Notes under the pieces: generated by a model
Database searches by the model: none
The model's input: only the letters and a program-made list of their open reading frames with translations
Told to the model about the DNA's origin: nothing
Assembly: GCA_023433705.1 (NCBI GenBank)
Contig: JAEYUC010000038.1
Location: 1 to 9,028 of the forward strand
Source: Pseudomonadota bacterium
GTDB lineage: Bacteria; Pseudomonadota; Gammaproteobacteria; Steroidobacterales; Steroidobacteraceae
Reading direction: 5' to 3'
Length of the DNA: 9,028 nucleotides
Program-made: the position numbers and the translations under genes
In this document: one piece after another, positions 1 through 7,169 of the stretch
Layout of the letters: each line of letters begins with the position of its first letter
Numbering within the stretch: the stretch's first letter is position 1

Positions 1-2384
1 CCATGGGGCGCCGGCAGTTGCGCGGGGTGGTGGCCGACTGCTACCGGCTGTTCAAGGATCCGTTCGAAACGGCACGGGTCGTCAACGACATCAAGAAGGT
101 CGGCTTCATCTACTCGACCCGCGGCGGCATGTCGATCGCCGTGGACGACGTGGTGCTGTCGGAGAGCAAGGGCGAACTGGTTCGCGAGGCCGAGGAAAAG
201 GCCGACCGGCTGGAGCGGCAGTACCGCCGCGGTCTGGTCACCGACGACGAGCGGTTGCGCGAACTGGAAGTGATCTGGAACGAGGCCCGCGATACCCTTT
301 CCAAGGAGGTCGAGAACGGCCTGGGTGGTCAGAACTCCGTCTTCATGATGGCGGACTCGGGCGCCAAGGGGAACATGAACCAGATCAGCCAGATGGCCGG
401 GATGCGCGGACTGGTGCTCGACCCCGAGGGCCGGATCATCGACATCCCGATCAAGTCGAACTTCCGCGAAGGGCTGACCGTCCTCGAGTACTTCCTCTCG
501 ACGCACGGCGCCCGCAAGGGGCTGGCCGACACCGCGTTGAAGACCGCGAACTCGGGTTACCTGACGCGTCGTCTCGTCGACGTGGCGCAGGACCTCGTGG
601 TCACCGAGGTCGACTGCGGTACGTCCGACGGTCTGACCATGATGCCGCTGGTCGAAGGCGGCGACGTGGTCGAAGCCCTCGGCGAGCGCGTGCTGGGTCG
701 CACGGTGGTCGAAGACATCCTCAAGCCCGGCACGGAAGAAGTGCTGCTGCCGAAGGGCACGCTCATCGACGAAAAGATGGTGCGCCAGATCGAGCAGGAA
801 GGCGTGGACGTCGTTCAGGTCCGCTCGCCCATCACCTGCAAGACGCGTTACGGCGTCTGCGCGACGTGCTACGGACGCGACCTCGCGCGTGGCCGGCAGA
901 TCAACATCGGCGAAGCGGTCGGCGTCATGGCCGCGCAGTCGATCGGTGAGCCGGGCACGCAGCTCACGATGCGTACCTTCCACATCGGTGGCGCCGCGTC
1001 GCGAGCCGCCGCGGCTTCGAGTCTCGAAGTGCGCAACAAGGGCACGCTGCGCTTCCACAACGTGAAGACCGTGCAGCACGAGAAGGGTCACCTGGTCGCG
1101 GTGTCGCGTTCGGGCGAGATCGGCGTGGTCGACGAGTTCGGCCGCGAGCGCGAGCGTTACAAGATTCCGTACGGCGCGCAGATCACCTCGAAGGAAGGCG
1201 ACAAGGTCGCGGGCGGCCAGATCGTGGCCACCTGGGATCCGCATACCCACCCCGTCATCACGGAAGTGGGCGGTCACATCAAGTTCCAGGACTTCGTCGA
1301 CGGCCTGACGGTCACGACGCAGGTGGACGAAGTGACCGGCCTGTCCTCGACCGTGGTGCTCGATTCGAAGCAGCGCGGCGGCAAGGACCTGCGTCCGACC
1401 GTCAAGCTGCTAAACAACAAGGGCAAGGAAGCGACCTTCGCGAACACCGAAATCCCGGCCGTGTACACGCTGCCTCCGGGCGCGTTGATCGCGCTGGAAG
1501 ACGGCGCGCGCGTCTCGGTCGGTGACGTCATCGCCCGCATCCCGCAGGAATCCTCGAAGACCCGCGACATCACCGGCGGTCTGCCGCGCGTCGCGGACCT
1601 GTTCGAAGCCCGCAAGCCGAAGGACCCCGCGATCCTCGCGGAGAAGTCCGGCACCGTGAGCTTCGGCAAGGAGACCAAGGGCAAGCGCCGTCTCGTCATC
1701 ACCGGCGAGGACGGGGAGAAGTACGAGGAGCTGATCCCGAAGTGGCGCCAGCTCAACGTGTTCGAAGGCGAAACCGTCACGCGTGGCGAAGTCATCGCCG
1801 ACGGCGAGCTGAACCCGCACGACATCCTGCGCCTGCAGGGCGTCGAGTCGCTGGCCAACTACCTGGTTCGCGAGATCCAGGACGTGTACCGCCTGCAGGG
1901 CGTGAAGATCAACGACAAGCACATCGAGGTGATCATTCGCCAGATGCTGCGCAAGACCGAGGTGCTCGAGAGCGGCGATACCCCGCTGCTCAAGGGCGAG
2001 CAGCTCGATCGCGCGCGCGCGATGGCGTTGAACGATCGCGTCTCGGCCGACAGCAAGGCTCCGGCCAAGCTGCAGCCCGTGCTGCTCGGCATCACCAAGG
2101 CGTCGCTCGCCACCGAGTCGTTCATCTCGGCGGCGTCATTCCAGGAGACCACGCGCGTCCTCACCGAGGCCGCGGTCCGCGGACTCAAGGACGACCTGCG
2201 CGGCCTGAAGGAGAACGTGATCGTTGGTCGCCTGATCCCGGCCGGTACCGGCTTTGCTGCCCATGAGCATCGCCGCGCCAAGGCCGAGTCGAACGACCGC
2301 GGCAGCTTCATGGATGTGGGCGGCGGCGTCGCCGACATCGATGACGGCGGCAGCGTGGGCGAGACGGCCGCTTCCGAAGGCTGA
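1..2384 (+). CDS. rpoC: DNA-directed RNA polymerase subunit beta' (C-terminal part, 5' truncated by window)
   Basis: Catalytic beta' subunit of RNA polymerase. The window opens inside the gene: the ATG at 3 is an internal Met, roughly E. coli residue 610, so the zinc-ribbon N-terminus and the NADFDGD active-site loop lie upstream. Counting from that Met, the second zinc site is intact (Cys205, then Cys279, Cys286 and Cys289 in the ITCKTRYGVCATC segment). The trigger-loop start follows (GEPGTQLTMRTFH, with His327 matching E. coli His936). A large insertion of SI3 type fills about residues 334-520, as in other proteobacteria. The chain resumes at DITGGLPRVADLFEAR (from 522), followed by the C-terminal clamp and switch regions (VYRLQGVKINDKHIEVI; LLGITKASLATESF). 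The tail is glycine-rich and acidic. It ends with tandem in-frame stops, TGA at 2382 and TAG at 2385. Identity is certain from near-continuous similarity to the family. Confidence 0.98.
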   Translation, partial: MGRRQLRGVVADCYRLFKDPFETARVVNDIKKVGFIYSTRGGMSIAVDDVVLSESKGELVREAEEKADRLERQYRRGLVTDDERLRELEVIWNEARDTLSKEVENGLGGQNSVFMMADSGAKGNMNQISQMAGMRGLVLDPEGRIIDIPIKSNFREGLTVLEYFLSTHGARKGLADTALKTANSGYLTRRLVDVAQDLVVTEVDCGTSDGLTMMPLVEGGDVVEALGERVLGRTVVEDILKPGTEEVLLPKGTLIDEKMVRQIEQEGVDVVQVRSPITCKTRYGVCATCYGRDLARGRQINIGEAVGVMAAQSIGEPGTQLTMRTFHIGGAASRAAAASSLEVRNKGTLRFHNVKTVQHEKGHLVAVSRSGEIGVVDEFGRERERYKIPYGAQITSKEGDKVAGGQIVATWDPHTHPVITEVGGHIKFQDFVDGLTVTTQVDEVTGLSSTVVLDSKQRGGKDLRPTVKLLNNKGKEATFANTEIPAVYTLPPGALIALEDGARVSVGDVIARIPQESSKTRDITGGLPRVADLFEARKPKDPAILAEKSGTVSFGKETKGKRRLVITGEDGEKYEELIPKWRQLNVFEGETVTRGEVIADGELNPHDILRLQGVESLANYLVREIQDVYRLQGVKINDKHIEVIIRQMLRKTEVLESGDTPLLKGEQLDRARAMALNDRVSADSKAPAKLQPVLLGITKASLATESFISAASFQETTRVLTEAAVRGLKDDLRGLKENVIVGRLIPAGTGFAAHEHRRAKAESNDRGSFMDVGGGVADIDDGGSVGETAASEG

Positions 2385-2406
2385 TAGCTAGTCGATTGTC
2401 GACAGG

Positions 2407-2440
2407 AAAGGGCCGGCAGCAATGCCGGCCCTTTTCATTT
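2407..2440 (+). terminator. Intrinsic terminator of the rpoBC transcript
   Basis: A perfect 12-bp stem (AAAGGGCCGGCA at 2407-2418, TGCCGGCCCTTT at 2423-2434) closes a GCAA loop of GNRA type and is followed by TTTTCATTT on the plus strand. It begins 22 bases after the rpoC stop and should end the rpoBC transcript here rather than letting it run into the str operon. The stop codon of the convergent peptidase gene (2435-2437) sits in the U-tract. On the minus strand the same stem is followed only by CCTGTCG, so it would be a weaker terminator for that gene. A short inverted repeat (GTCGA-TTG-TCGAC, 2391-2403) lies just before it. Confidence 0.9.
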
Positions 2441-3622
2441 GGGGTCGGTTTGCGAGGCGGTCGCGGTGGTCCGTTCCCAGCGCGCCGGGTCGGGGCTCCA
2501 CTCGGAACGCGCCGGCAGGCCCACAGCCGCCGCGGCGAGCTGGCCCAGGTCGAGGTCCAATTGCGCCTTCGCCGACGCCGCACCCGAATCCTCGCGCTTC
2601 GCGCCGCGCACGAACTTCGTGAATGCGGACCATTCCCGGCCGATGAGGCCGACGATGTGGCGCGCGAGGTCGTACGACAGCGCGTTGCCATCGTCGCCGC
2701 GATCGAAGCTCGAGCCCGACCAGAACTGCTGCATCGTCTCGGCGTTCCAGAACGCGCGGTGTTTTCCGATGAGTTCGATGGCGTGCTGCGCGGAATGATG
2801 GCTGGTCGAGATCCTGTGTTCGGTGCTCACCGCGATGCCTTCGTCGAGCCACTTTGGCAGCCGCAGGTACGCCAGCGCGGCGTGCGTCATCTCGTGCGCG
2901 ATCACCGGTTCGATGACCGACAGGTCGTCGATCACGGTGACGAAATGCGGGCACCCCGGATCGATGAACACGCCGCTCGAGTACGAGAACTCTCCCTCGT
3001 CCGGATAGTAGTTAGTGATGTAGTGGTAATAGTCGTCCTGGTGATCGAGGACCAGGACGATGCTGCGGTGTCCTTCCGGGAAACCGGCGATTCCGTCGAG
3101 CAGTTCGGTGATGCGCGCCCGGGTCGTCTCGACGTAGCGTGCCACGGCCTCGGCCACCTTCGGCTCGTACGATGACAGCACCCATGCCGTCTTCGTTTCG
3201 ACCAGGTGCGCGTGTTCGCCGAGCGTGTCGCGCAGGTGCAGAAGCCAGGCACGCCGGCCGCTTTCCAGCGCCGCCGTGCGATGTCCTTCGGGCAGCGTTT
3301 CGGCCCATGTCGCGAGCGCGGGCCAATCAAGGATCGGAAAGCCCTGGCCATTCAGCAGATGCTCGTTGACCGGGAAGGAGCTGTCGGCGATTTCGATGAC
3401 GTCGGGCGCTTCCTCGCGATCGCGCAGCGGGGCCGGTGGTGGCGGCGCGGCGGGTTCGGCCGTCGCGGAGTACGCGGTCCACGCGCCGATGAACGGGATG
3501 ATCCAGACGCCGGTAGTCAGCAGGACTTTGCGGTGGTGCGACAGCTTCGAACGGACGACCCGCCGGGTGGCCAGGACGTTGATGACAGTGAAGGCCAGGA
3601 TCAGGACGAATGCCGTTTTCAT
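2435..3622 (-). CDS. Membrane-anchored HExxH zinc metallopeptidase, peptidase MA-like
   Basis: A 395-residue protein. It starts with a hydrophobic segment (about residues 3-18), a basic stretch (RRVVRSK, HHRK) and a second hydrophobic segment (about 34-50), followed by a proline/alanine-rich linker (55-66). The rest looks like a soluble domain tethered to the inner membrane. The catalytic motif is HEMTH at 243-247, with a probable third zinc ligand Glu261 in PKWLDEGIA. The HExxH...WLxEG spacing is that of the peptidase MA-like (gluzincin) family. A helical C-terminal part (SYDLARHIVGLIGREW) also resembles that family. The ATG at 3622 places the hydrophobic N-terminus first; longer readings run back into the divergent gene. 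No good ribosome binding site precedes it, and a TATATT element only 12 bases upstream hints at a very short leader. Substrate unknown. Zinc-peptidase assignment is strong from motifs; activity is inferred. Confidence 0.82.
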   Translation of the reverse strand: MKTAFVLILAFTVINVLATRRVVRSKLSHHRKVLLTTGVWIIPFIGAWTAYSATAEPAAPPPPAPLRDREEAPDVIEIADSSFPVNEHLLNGQGFPILDWPALATWAETLPEGHRTAALESGRRAWLLHLRDTLGEHAHLVETKTAWVLSSYEPKVAEAVARYVETTRARITELLDGIAGFPEGHRSIVLVLDHQDDYYHYITNYYPDEGEFSYSSGVFIDPGCPHFVTVIDDLSVIEPVIAHEMTHAALAYLRLPKWLDEGIAVSTEHRISTSHHSAQHAIELIGKHRAFWNAETMQQFWSGSSFDRGDDGNALSYDLARHIVGLIGREWSAFTKFVRGAKREDSGAASAKAQLDLDLGQLAAAAVGLPARSEWSPDPARWERTTATASQTDPK

Positions 3623-3641
3623 GCGGTGGGGCGAATATACG

Positions 3642-3678
3642 GCAGGGTCTTGCTTTCGGTCCTGATCGAAAGCAGGGT
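3642..3678. promoter_or_regulatory. Candidate operator in the 63-bp divergent gap: inverted repeat flanked by direct repeats
   Basis: Between the peptidase start (3622, minus) and the hydrolase-LuxR start (3686, plus) lies a perfect 8-bp inverted repeat, TGCTTTCG (3651-3658) and CGAAAGCA (3667-3674), with an 8-base spacer. A direct repeat, GCAGGGT, occurs at 3642-3648 and 3672-3678, exactly 30 bp apart, about three helical turns. The second copy doubles as the weak ribosome binding site (GCAGGG) of the plus-strand gene. A TATATT hexamer read on the minus strand (3634-3639) could be the -10 of the peptidase promoter, but no convincing -35 is seen. A dimeric regulator such as the adjacent LuxR-type protein could bind here; this is inference. 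Confidence 0.45.
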
Positions 3679-3685
3679 TCGCGAC

Positions 3686-4786
3686 ATGGATCAAACCATC
3701 CGCTTCGTGACCACGACCGATGGCGTCAGGCTCGCCTACGGGGTGTCCGGCGAGGGTCCGCCGCTGCTCAAGACGGCCAACTGGCTCAACCATCTCGAGT
3801 TCGACTGGGAAAGTCCGTTGTGGCGCCAGTGGTTTACGACGATCTCACGTCATCACACCCTGTACCGGTACGACCAGCGCGGCAGCGGGCTTTCCGATCG
3901 CGCGCAGGTGGAGTTCGGCTTCGCGCGCCAGGTGGCGGACCTCGAAGAGATAGTCGACGCGGCGGGGCTGCAGAAATTCGCCTTGTTAGGCATCTCGCAG
4001 GGCGCGGCGGTCGCCGTCGAGTATTCCGTGCGTCACCCGGAGCGCGTCAGCCACCTCGTGCTGCACGGCGGATTCGCGCGGGGCTGGGCGGGCCGCTCGC
4101 CCGAGTCCGCGCGCGCCGGCCGCGCGATGGCCGAGATCGTCCGCCTTGGATGGGGCACTGGCACCGTGGCATACCGGCGCATGTTCGCCGAACTACTCGT
4201 CCCGAATGCCCGCGAAGAGCAGGTCGATTGGGTCTGCGAGCTGCAGCGGCGCACGACCACTCCCGAGATCGCCGCGCGGATCATGGAGGCATCCGGCGAC
4301 ATCGATGTCACGGAGCGGCTCGCGCAGGTGACCGCCCCGACGCTGGTGCTGCACCCGCGGCACGATGCGATGGTGCCGTTCGATGAAGGCCGCCGTCTCG
4401 CGGCCGGCATTCCCGGCGCGCGTTTCGTCGAGCTCGACAGCGCGAACCACGTGCTGGTCGAATCCGAGCCGGCCTGGGACCGCTTCAAGGCGGTGGTCGG
4501 CGAATTCCTCGGCTGGCCGCGCGAACATCCGCGCCGCCGCGCCGCGGACGCTTCGGCGGCGCTTACGGGTGACGGCGAATTCGCGTCCCTTACTACCCGC
4601 GAGCGCGAGATCCTCGACCTCGTGGCCGGCGGCGCCAACAATTCCGACATCGCAGCGAAGCTCTTCATCAGCGAGAAGACCGTCCGCAATCATCTGACCG
4701 CGATTTTCGACAAGCTCGGCGTGAGCTCGCGTTCCCAGGCCATCGTCTACGCGCGCGACCGGGGTCTCGCCTCCCGGCCTCACTAG
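3686..4786 (+). CDS. Alpha/beta hydrolase fused to a C-terminal LuxR-type helix-turn-helix domain
   Basis: A 366-residue fusion. Residues about 1-275 form an alpha/beta hydrolase: YDQRGSGLSD (62-71), nucleophile elbow GISQG with Ser104, acid Asp227 in HPRHDAMVP, and His255 in SANHVLVE. The catalytic triad therefore looks complete, so the domain could be an enzyme or a ligand sensor that keeps enzyme residues. A charged linker (about 278-296) leads to a LuxR/GerE DNA-binding domain at 301-360 (LTTREREILDLVAGGANNSD, then AAKLFISEKTVRNHLTAIF). The fusion suggests a transcription regulator controlled by binding or hydrolysing a small ester, lactone or similar molecule; the ligand cannot be told. 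Start ATG 3686 follows a weak GCAGGG site at 8 bases and gives the expected hydrolase N-terminus, although the frame is open much further upstream. It is divergent from the peptidase and followed after 111 bp by the mddA-like gene. Confidence 0.9.
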   Translation: MDQTIRFVTTTDGVRLAYGVSGEGPPLLKTANWLNHLEFDWESPLWRQWFTTISRHHTLYRYDQRGSGLSDRAQVEFGFARQVADLEEIVDAAGLQKFALLGISQGAAVAVEYSVRHPERVSHLVLHGGFARGWAGRSPESARAGRAMAEIVRLGWGTGTVAYRRMFAELLVPNAREEQVDWVCELQRRTTTPEIAARIMEASGDIDVTERLAQVTAPTLVLHPRHDAMVPFDEGRRLAAGIPGARFVELDSANHVLVESEPAWDRFKAVVGEFLGWPREHPRRRAADASAALTGDGEFASLTTREREILDLVAGGANNSDIAAKLFISEKTVRNHLTAIFDKLGVSSRSQAIVYARDRGLASRPH

Positions 4787-4845
4787 CTCCGGGACTTTTG
4801 TCCCAGGTCCCGCGGAGCGAAATTGAGGCGATTGCCTCAGGCGAT
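4786..4845 (+). other. Inverted repeats in the mddA upstream region, possible leader structures
   Basis: The 111-bp gap between the hydrolase-LuxR stop and the methyltransferase start carries several pairings. GGGAC-TTTT-GTCCC (4791-4804) is a small hairpin. The same GGGAC can instead pair with GTCCC at 4807-4811, extended by GCTCC (4786-4790) with GGAGC (4814-4818) around a two-base bulge, so the two forms exclude each other. Next comes TGAGGC-GATT-GCCTCA (4824-4839), overlapping a direct repeat GGCGAT (4827-4832 and 4840-4845). None is followed by a U-tract, so they are not ordinary terminators. They could be a regulator site or leader RNA structure; no clear promoter was seen. Confidence 0.35.
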
Positions 4846-4897
4846 CGACCAGGCCCATCAACAGAATGCGCTCCTGTCGATAAACCGGGAGCCATTC

Positions 4898-5671
4898 ATG
4901 TTCAAACGTATCCTCGTTTTCGCGTTCGGCGTCGGCTGTTACGCGATCTTCTTCGCGACCTTCCTCTACGCGCTGTGTTTCGTCGGCAATTTCGTCGTGC
5001 CGCGCACCATCGACGGCGCGCCGCAGATGGACTTCGCGCCCGCGATCGCGATCAATCTCGGACTGCTGGGCGCGTTCGCCGTGCAGCACAGCGTCATGGC
5101 GCGGCCGTTCTTCAAGCGCTGGCTCACGCGCCTCATTCCCGAAGCCGCGGAGCGCAGCACCTACGTGCTGTTCTCGAGCCTCGCGCTGATCGCGTTGTTC
5201 TACTGGTGGCAGCCGCTGGGTGGCGTCGTCTGGTCGGTCGAGAGCACTCTGGCGCAGGCGCTGCTCTACGGCGCGTTCTTCACGGGCTGGCTGCTGGTGC
5301 TCGTGGCGACATTCCTGATCAACCATTTCGACCTGTTCGGACTGCGCCAGGTGTGGCTGCAGCTCGTCGGCAAGCCGTACACCCACCTGAAGTTCGGCAC
5401 GCCGGGTCTCTACAAGATGGTGCGCCATCCGCTGTATCTCGGCTGGCTGTTCGCGTTCTGGGCGACGCCGACGATGACGGTTACGCATCTCGTGTTCGCG
5501 ATCGCGACGACCGGGTACATCCTGCTGGCGATCCGGTTCGAGGAGCGCGACCTGATCGCGACGCTCGGGGACGACTACCGCAGATACCGCGAGCGCGTGC
5601 CGATGATCATTCCGTGGGTGCGTCGATCGAACGACGTTTCCGCGAGAGTGAAGGTCAAGGCACGGGCCTGA
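4898..5671 (+). CDS. mddA: Methanethiol S-methyltransferase-like integral membrane protein (MddA / isoprenylcysteine methyltransferase fold)
   Basis: A 257-residue polytopic membrane protein with about six hydrophobic helices (roughly residues 5-30, 48-66, 87-104, 119-142, 179-193, 196-213). The C-terminal signature of the isoprenylcysteine carboxyl methyltransferase/NnrU fold is clear: LYKMVRHPLYLGW (171-183), then EERDL (215-219), then DDYRRYRERVPMIIPW (225-240), the region expected to bind S-adenosylmethionine. Segments such as AVQHSVMARP, ERSTYVLFSSLAL, INHFDLFGLRQVWL and FWATPTMTV are, from memory, typical of the MddA subgroup, which methylates methanethiol to dimethyl sulfide. Substrate is therefore inferred, family is firm. 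ATG 4898 has a good GGGAG site (4887-4891) six bases upstream; the in-frame ATG at 4823 is too early and lacks one. It may be co-transcribed with, or controlled by, the hydrolase-LuxR gene before it. Confidence 0.75.
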   Translation: MFKRILVFAFGVGCYAIFFATFLYALCFVGNFVVPRTIDGAPQMDFAPAIAINLGLLGAFAVQHSVMARPFFKRWLTRLIPEAAERSTYVLFSSLALIALFYWWQPLGGVVWSVESTLAQALLYGAFFTGWLLVLVATFLINHFDLFGLRQVWLQLVGKPYTHLKFGTPGLYKMVRHPLYLGWLFAFWATPTMTVTHLVFAIATTGYILLAIRFEERDLIATLGDDYRRYRERVPMIIPWVRRSNDVSARVKVKARA

Positions 5672-5677
5672 GCCGGA

Positions 5678-5705
5678 CGAGAGCCGGGGACGATGCCGGC
5701 TCTCG
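5678..5705. terminator. Stem-loop between convergent genes, possible bidirectional terminator
   Basis: A perfect 10-bp stem, CGAGAGCCGG (5678-5687) and CCGGCTCTCG (5696-5705), with an 8-base loop begins six bases after the methyltransferase stop and ends 12 bases before the stop of the convergent minus-strand gene. There is no U-tract on either side, so efficient intrinsic termination is uncertain; the position between two convergent stops supports a 3'-end role for both transcripts. Confidence 0.6.
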
Positions 5706-5717
5706 CACGTTCGGAGG

Positions 5718-7067
5718 TCAGCTCGCCGGCTGCAGCCCGCGCAGCGCGGTGGTGCCCAGGTAGGCGCCGACGGCGGAAATCACCAGCACGACGATGGCGC
5801 CTACGCGGACCGTCGGTTCGATCGGCAGCAGCGACACGCCGATCGCGTACAGGCCGAAAACGAGCAAGCCGATCAGGACCGCCACGAGGATGCCGAGCAG
5901 CAGATTGCGCCTTCGCATCTTCCCGGCGCGCGGCAGCAGGCGGATGAGTGCGCCGCCGATGCCGCCGATGATTCCCGCACCCAGTGTTTCGGTGGGCGGT
6001 TCGAACGTCACCACCCGAGGGATCGCGTTGGCGTTCATCAGGCTCGCGCTGATGGTCACGGGGCCGAGGCCGTCGGACCGGAGGATGGAGCTGGCGGTGC
6101 CGGATGCGTCGAGCACGAGTTCGGCGGGTTCGAAGGTTGCGCGCGGTGTCCCGGTCAGCGTGACCTTGCGGCCCTCGGGATCCGGCACGCCGATAACCGT
6201 GACGGCCACCGGCGTCGTGCCGAGGCCGTATCCCTGGATCACATCGTTCGTCGTGTGCACGATGATCGTCGGAGCCACGGGTATCGCGAGCGACATGACA
6301 TCCTGGGAGTAGGTAGTCAGGATGCGCACGTTCGCGGCATTGGCGACTTCATCGAACGAATCGAGCGACACCTGCAGCTTCAGGTACGGCGGGCTCGTGT
6401 TCGTGACCCTCAGTTCCTGCGGAGAGACATACGATTCGAGCACCTGGAAGATCACGGGTGCGGAAAGCTCCGTGGGATCGCGGTTTTCGCCGATCGGCGC
6501 GACGCCCACGAAGATCGAACCCAGGAATTTCTTCTCGGCCGTCGAGTACTTCAGCCGATCGCCGAAGAATACGTACGGCTTGAATTGCACCTCGTCGCCC
6601 TCGCGGGAGAGGACTCGTACGACTCCCGGAACCGTCGCGATCGGCTGATCGCCGGCGAGCTGTCTGACCGTCGGCTCGACGAGATTCTTGATCTGCGATT
6701 CGATCTGAGGTGTTACGGCCGCGTAGTAGAGCCTCCCGGGCATCATGGAAGGCGCGGGGGCGGCGGGCGCGTCCGCCCGCTCGCCCACGGTTCCGGCGGG
6801 TTGAACCACCCTGTCCGCCGCTTCCGTCGCCTCGGTGCGTACCGCGTCCGCGGGGATACCGGCAGCCCGGTTCGCAGGGACCTCCGCGACGGGCACCTTC
6901 GATATGGCGCGGTTGAGCTCCTTGATCTCGGTGGCCTGCCTCTTGAAGGTCTGGGCCGCCACCTGTGCAATCGCGGGAGAACCGCAATAGAGGGGGGCCA
7001 TGACCACCGTGAACACGGCCAGGGACCAAACCGGCAGGCCCGGGGGATTGCGCCTTGTTCTGTTCAT
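5718..7067 (-). CDS. Exported protein with Ig-like segment and C-terminal membrane helices, function unknown
   Basis: A 449-residue protein I do not recognise. The N-terminus is a signal peptide: basic MNRTRRNPPG, a hydrophobic core (about 11-30) and a likely cleavage site near SPAIA-Q (34/35). Cys28 is not in a proper lipobox. Residues 36-110 are rich in Ala, Pro and Glu and probably extended. Residues 112-260 look beta-rich and contain VFFGDRLKYS and SPQELRVTNTSPPYLKLQVS. Residues about 265-350 resemble a bacterial Ig-like domain (VTVIGVPDPEGRKVTLTG; ATFEPAELVLDASGTASSI; GPVTISASL). A glycine-rich segment (363-377), a basic turn (RAGKMRRR) and two strong hydrophobic helices (about 389-413 and 419-438) end the chain, suggesting inner-membrane anchoring with the main body in the periplasm. 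Start at 7067 is fixed by an ideal AGGAG site (7076-7080) eight bases upstream. It is divergent from the str operon and convergent with mddA. Confidence 0.82.
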   Translation of the reverse strand: MNRTRRNPPGLPVWSLAVFTVVMAPLYCGSPAIAQVAAQTFKRQATEIKELNRAISKVPVAEVPANRAAGIPADAVRTEATEAADRVVQPAGTVGERADAPAAPAPSMMPGRLYYAAVTPQIESQIKNLVEPTVRQLAGDQPIATVPGVVRVLSREGDEVQFKPYVFFGDRLKYSTAEKKFLGSIFVGVAPIGENRDPTELSAPVIFQVLESYVSPQELRVTNTSPPYLKLQVSLDSFDEVANAANVRILTTYSQDVMSLAIPVAPTIIVHTTNDVIQGYGLGTTPVAVTVIGVPDPEGRKVTLTGTPRATFEPAELVLDASGTASSILRSDGLGPVTISASLMNANAIPRVVTFEPPTETLGAGIIGGIGGALIRLLPRAGKMRRRNLLLGILVAVLIGLLVFGLYAIGVSLLPIEPTVRVGAIVVLVISAVGAYLGTTALRGLQPAS

Positions 7068-7156
7068 TTTTGGCACTCCTTTGATGACATGTGTCGCCAT
7101 CCGGCCCATGGTCTCACCCCTATCGGGGCTGCGCTGGCGGATCCGGATTTGCGGCG

Positions 7157-7169
7157 ACGCAACATGCGT
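7157..7169. promoter_or_regulatory. Inverted repeat abutting the str operon -35 box
   Basis: ACGCA-ACA-TGCGT is a perfect 5-bp inverted repeat with a 3-base centre. Its last base is the first base of the TTGACA -35 hexamer. The position suits an activator or repressor site acting on the rpsL promoter, or on the divergent gene whose control region is shared. No regulator is known for it; it could also be chance in GC-rich DNA. Confidence 0.35.

Noticed and set aside
1274..1922. Antisense open frames within rpoC
   Set aside because: Serine/arginine- or leucine/valine-rich mirror readings of a highly conserved gene; no start signals or domains.
3206..3685. Upstream extension of the hydrolase-LuxR reading frame, giving a 526-residue protein
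   Set aside because: The extra 160 residues lie antisense to the peptidase gene, are arginine-rich and low in complexity, and precede a normal hydrolase N-terminus at 3686.
3623..3793. Upstream extension of the peptidase reading frame on the minus strand
   Set aside because: It runs into the divergent hydrolase-LuxR coding sequence, and the hydrophobic N-terminus begins properly at 3622.
4193..5488. 431-codon open frame on the minus strand
   Set aside because: It is antisense to two well-supported genes; the translation is rich in Arg, Glu and His with no domain, as expected for a shadow frame in GC-rich DNA.
4798..5763. 321-codon open frame on the plus strand overlapping the methyltransferase
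   Set aside because: Arginine-rich out-of-frame reading of a gene with clear membrane helices and family motifs.
7068..7168. Possible riboswitch or clear promoter for the minus-strand exported protein, including CCCC-TATC-GGGG at 7117-7128
   Set aside because: The hairpin is only 4-5 bp, no known riboswitch core was recognised and no convincing -35/-10 pair was found on the minus strand.
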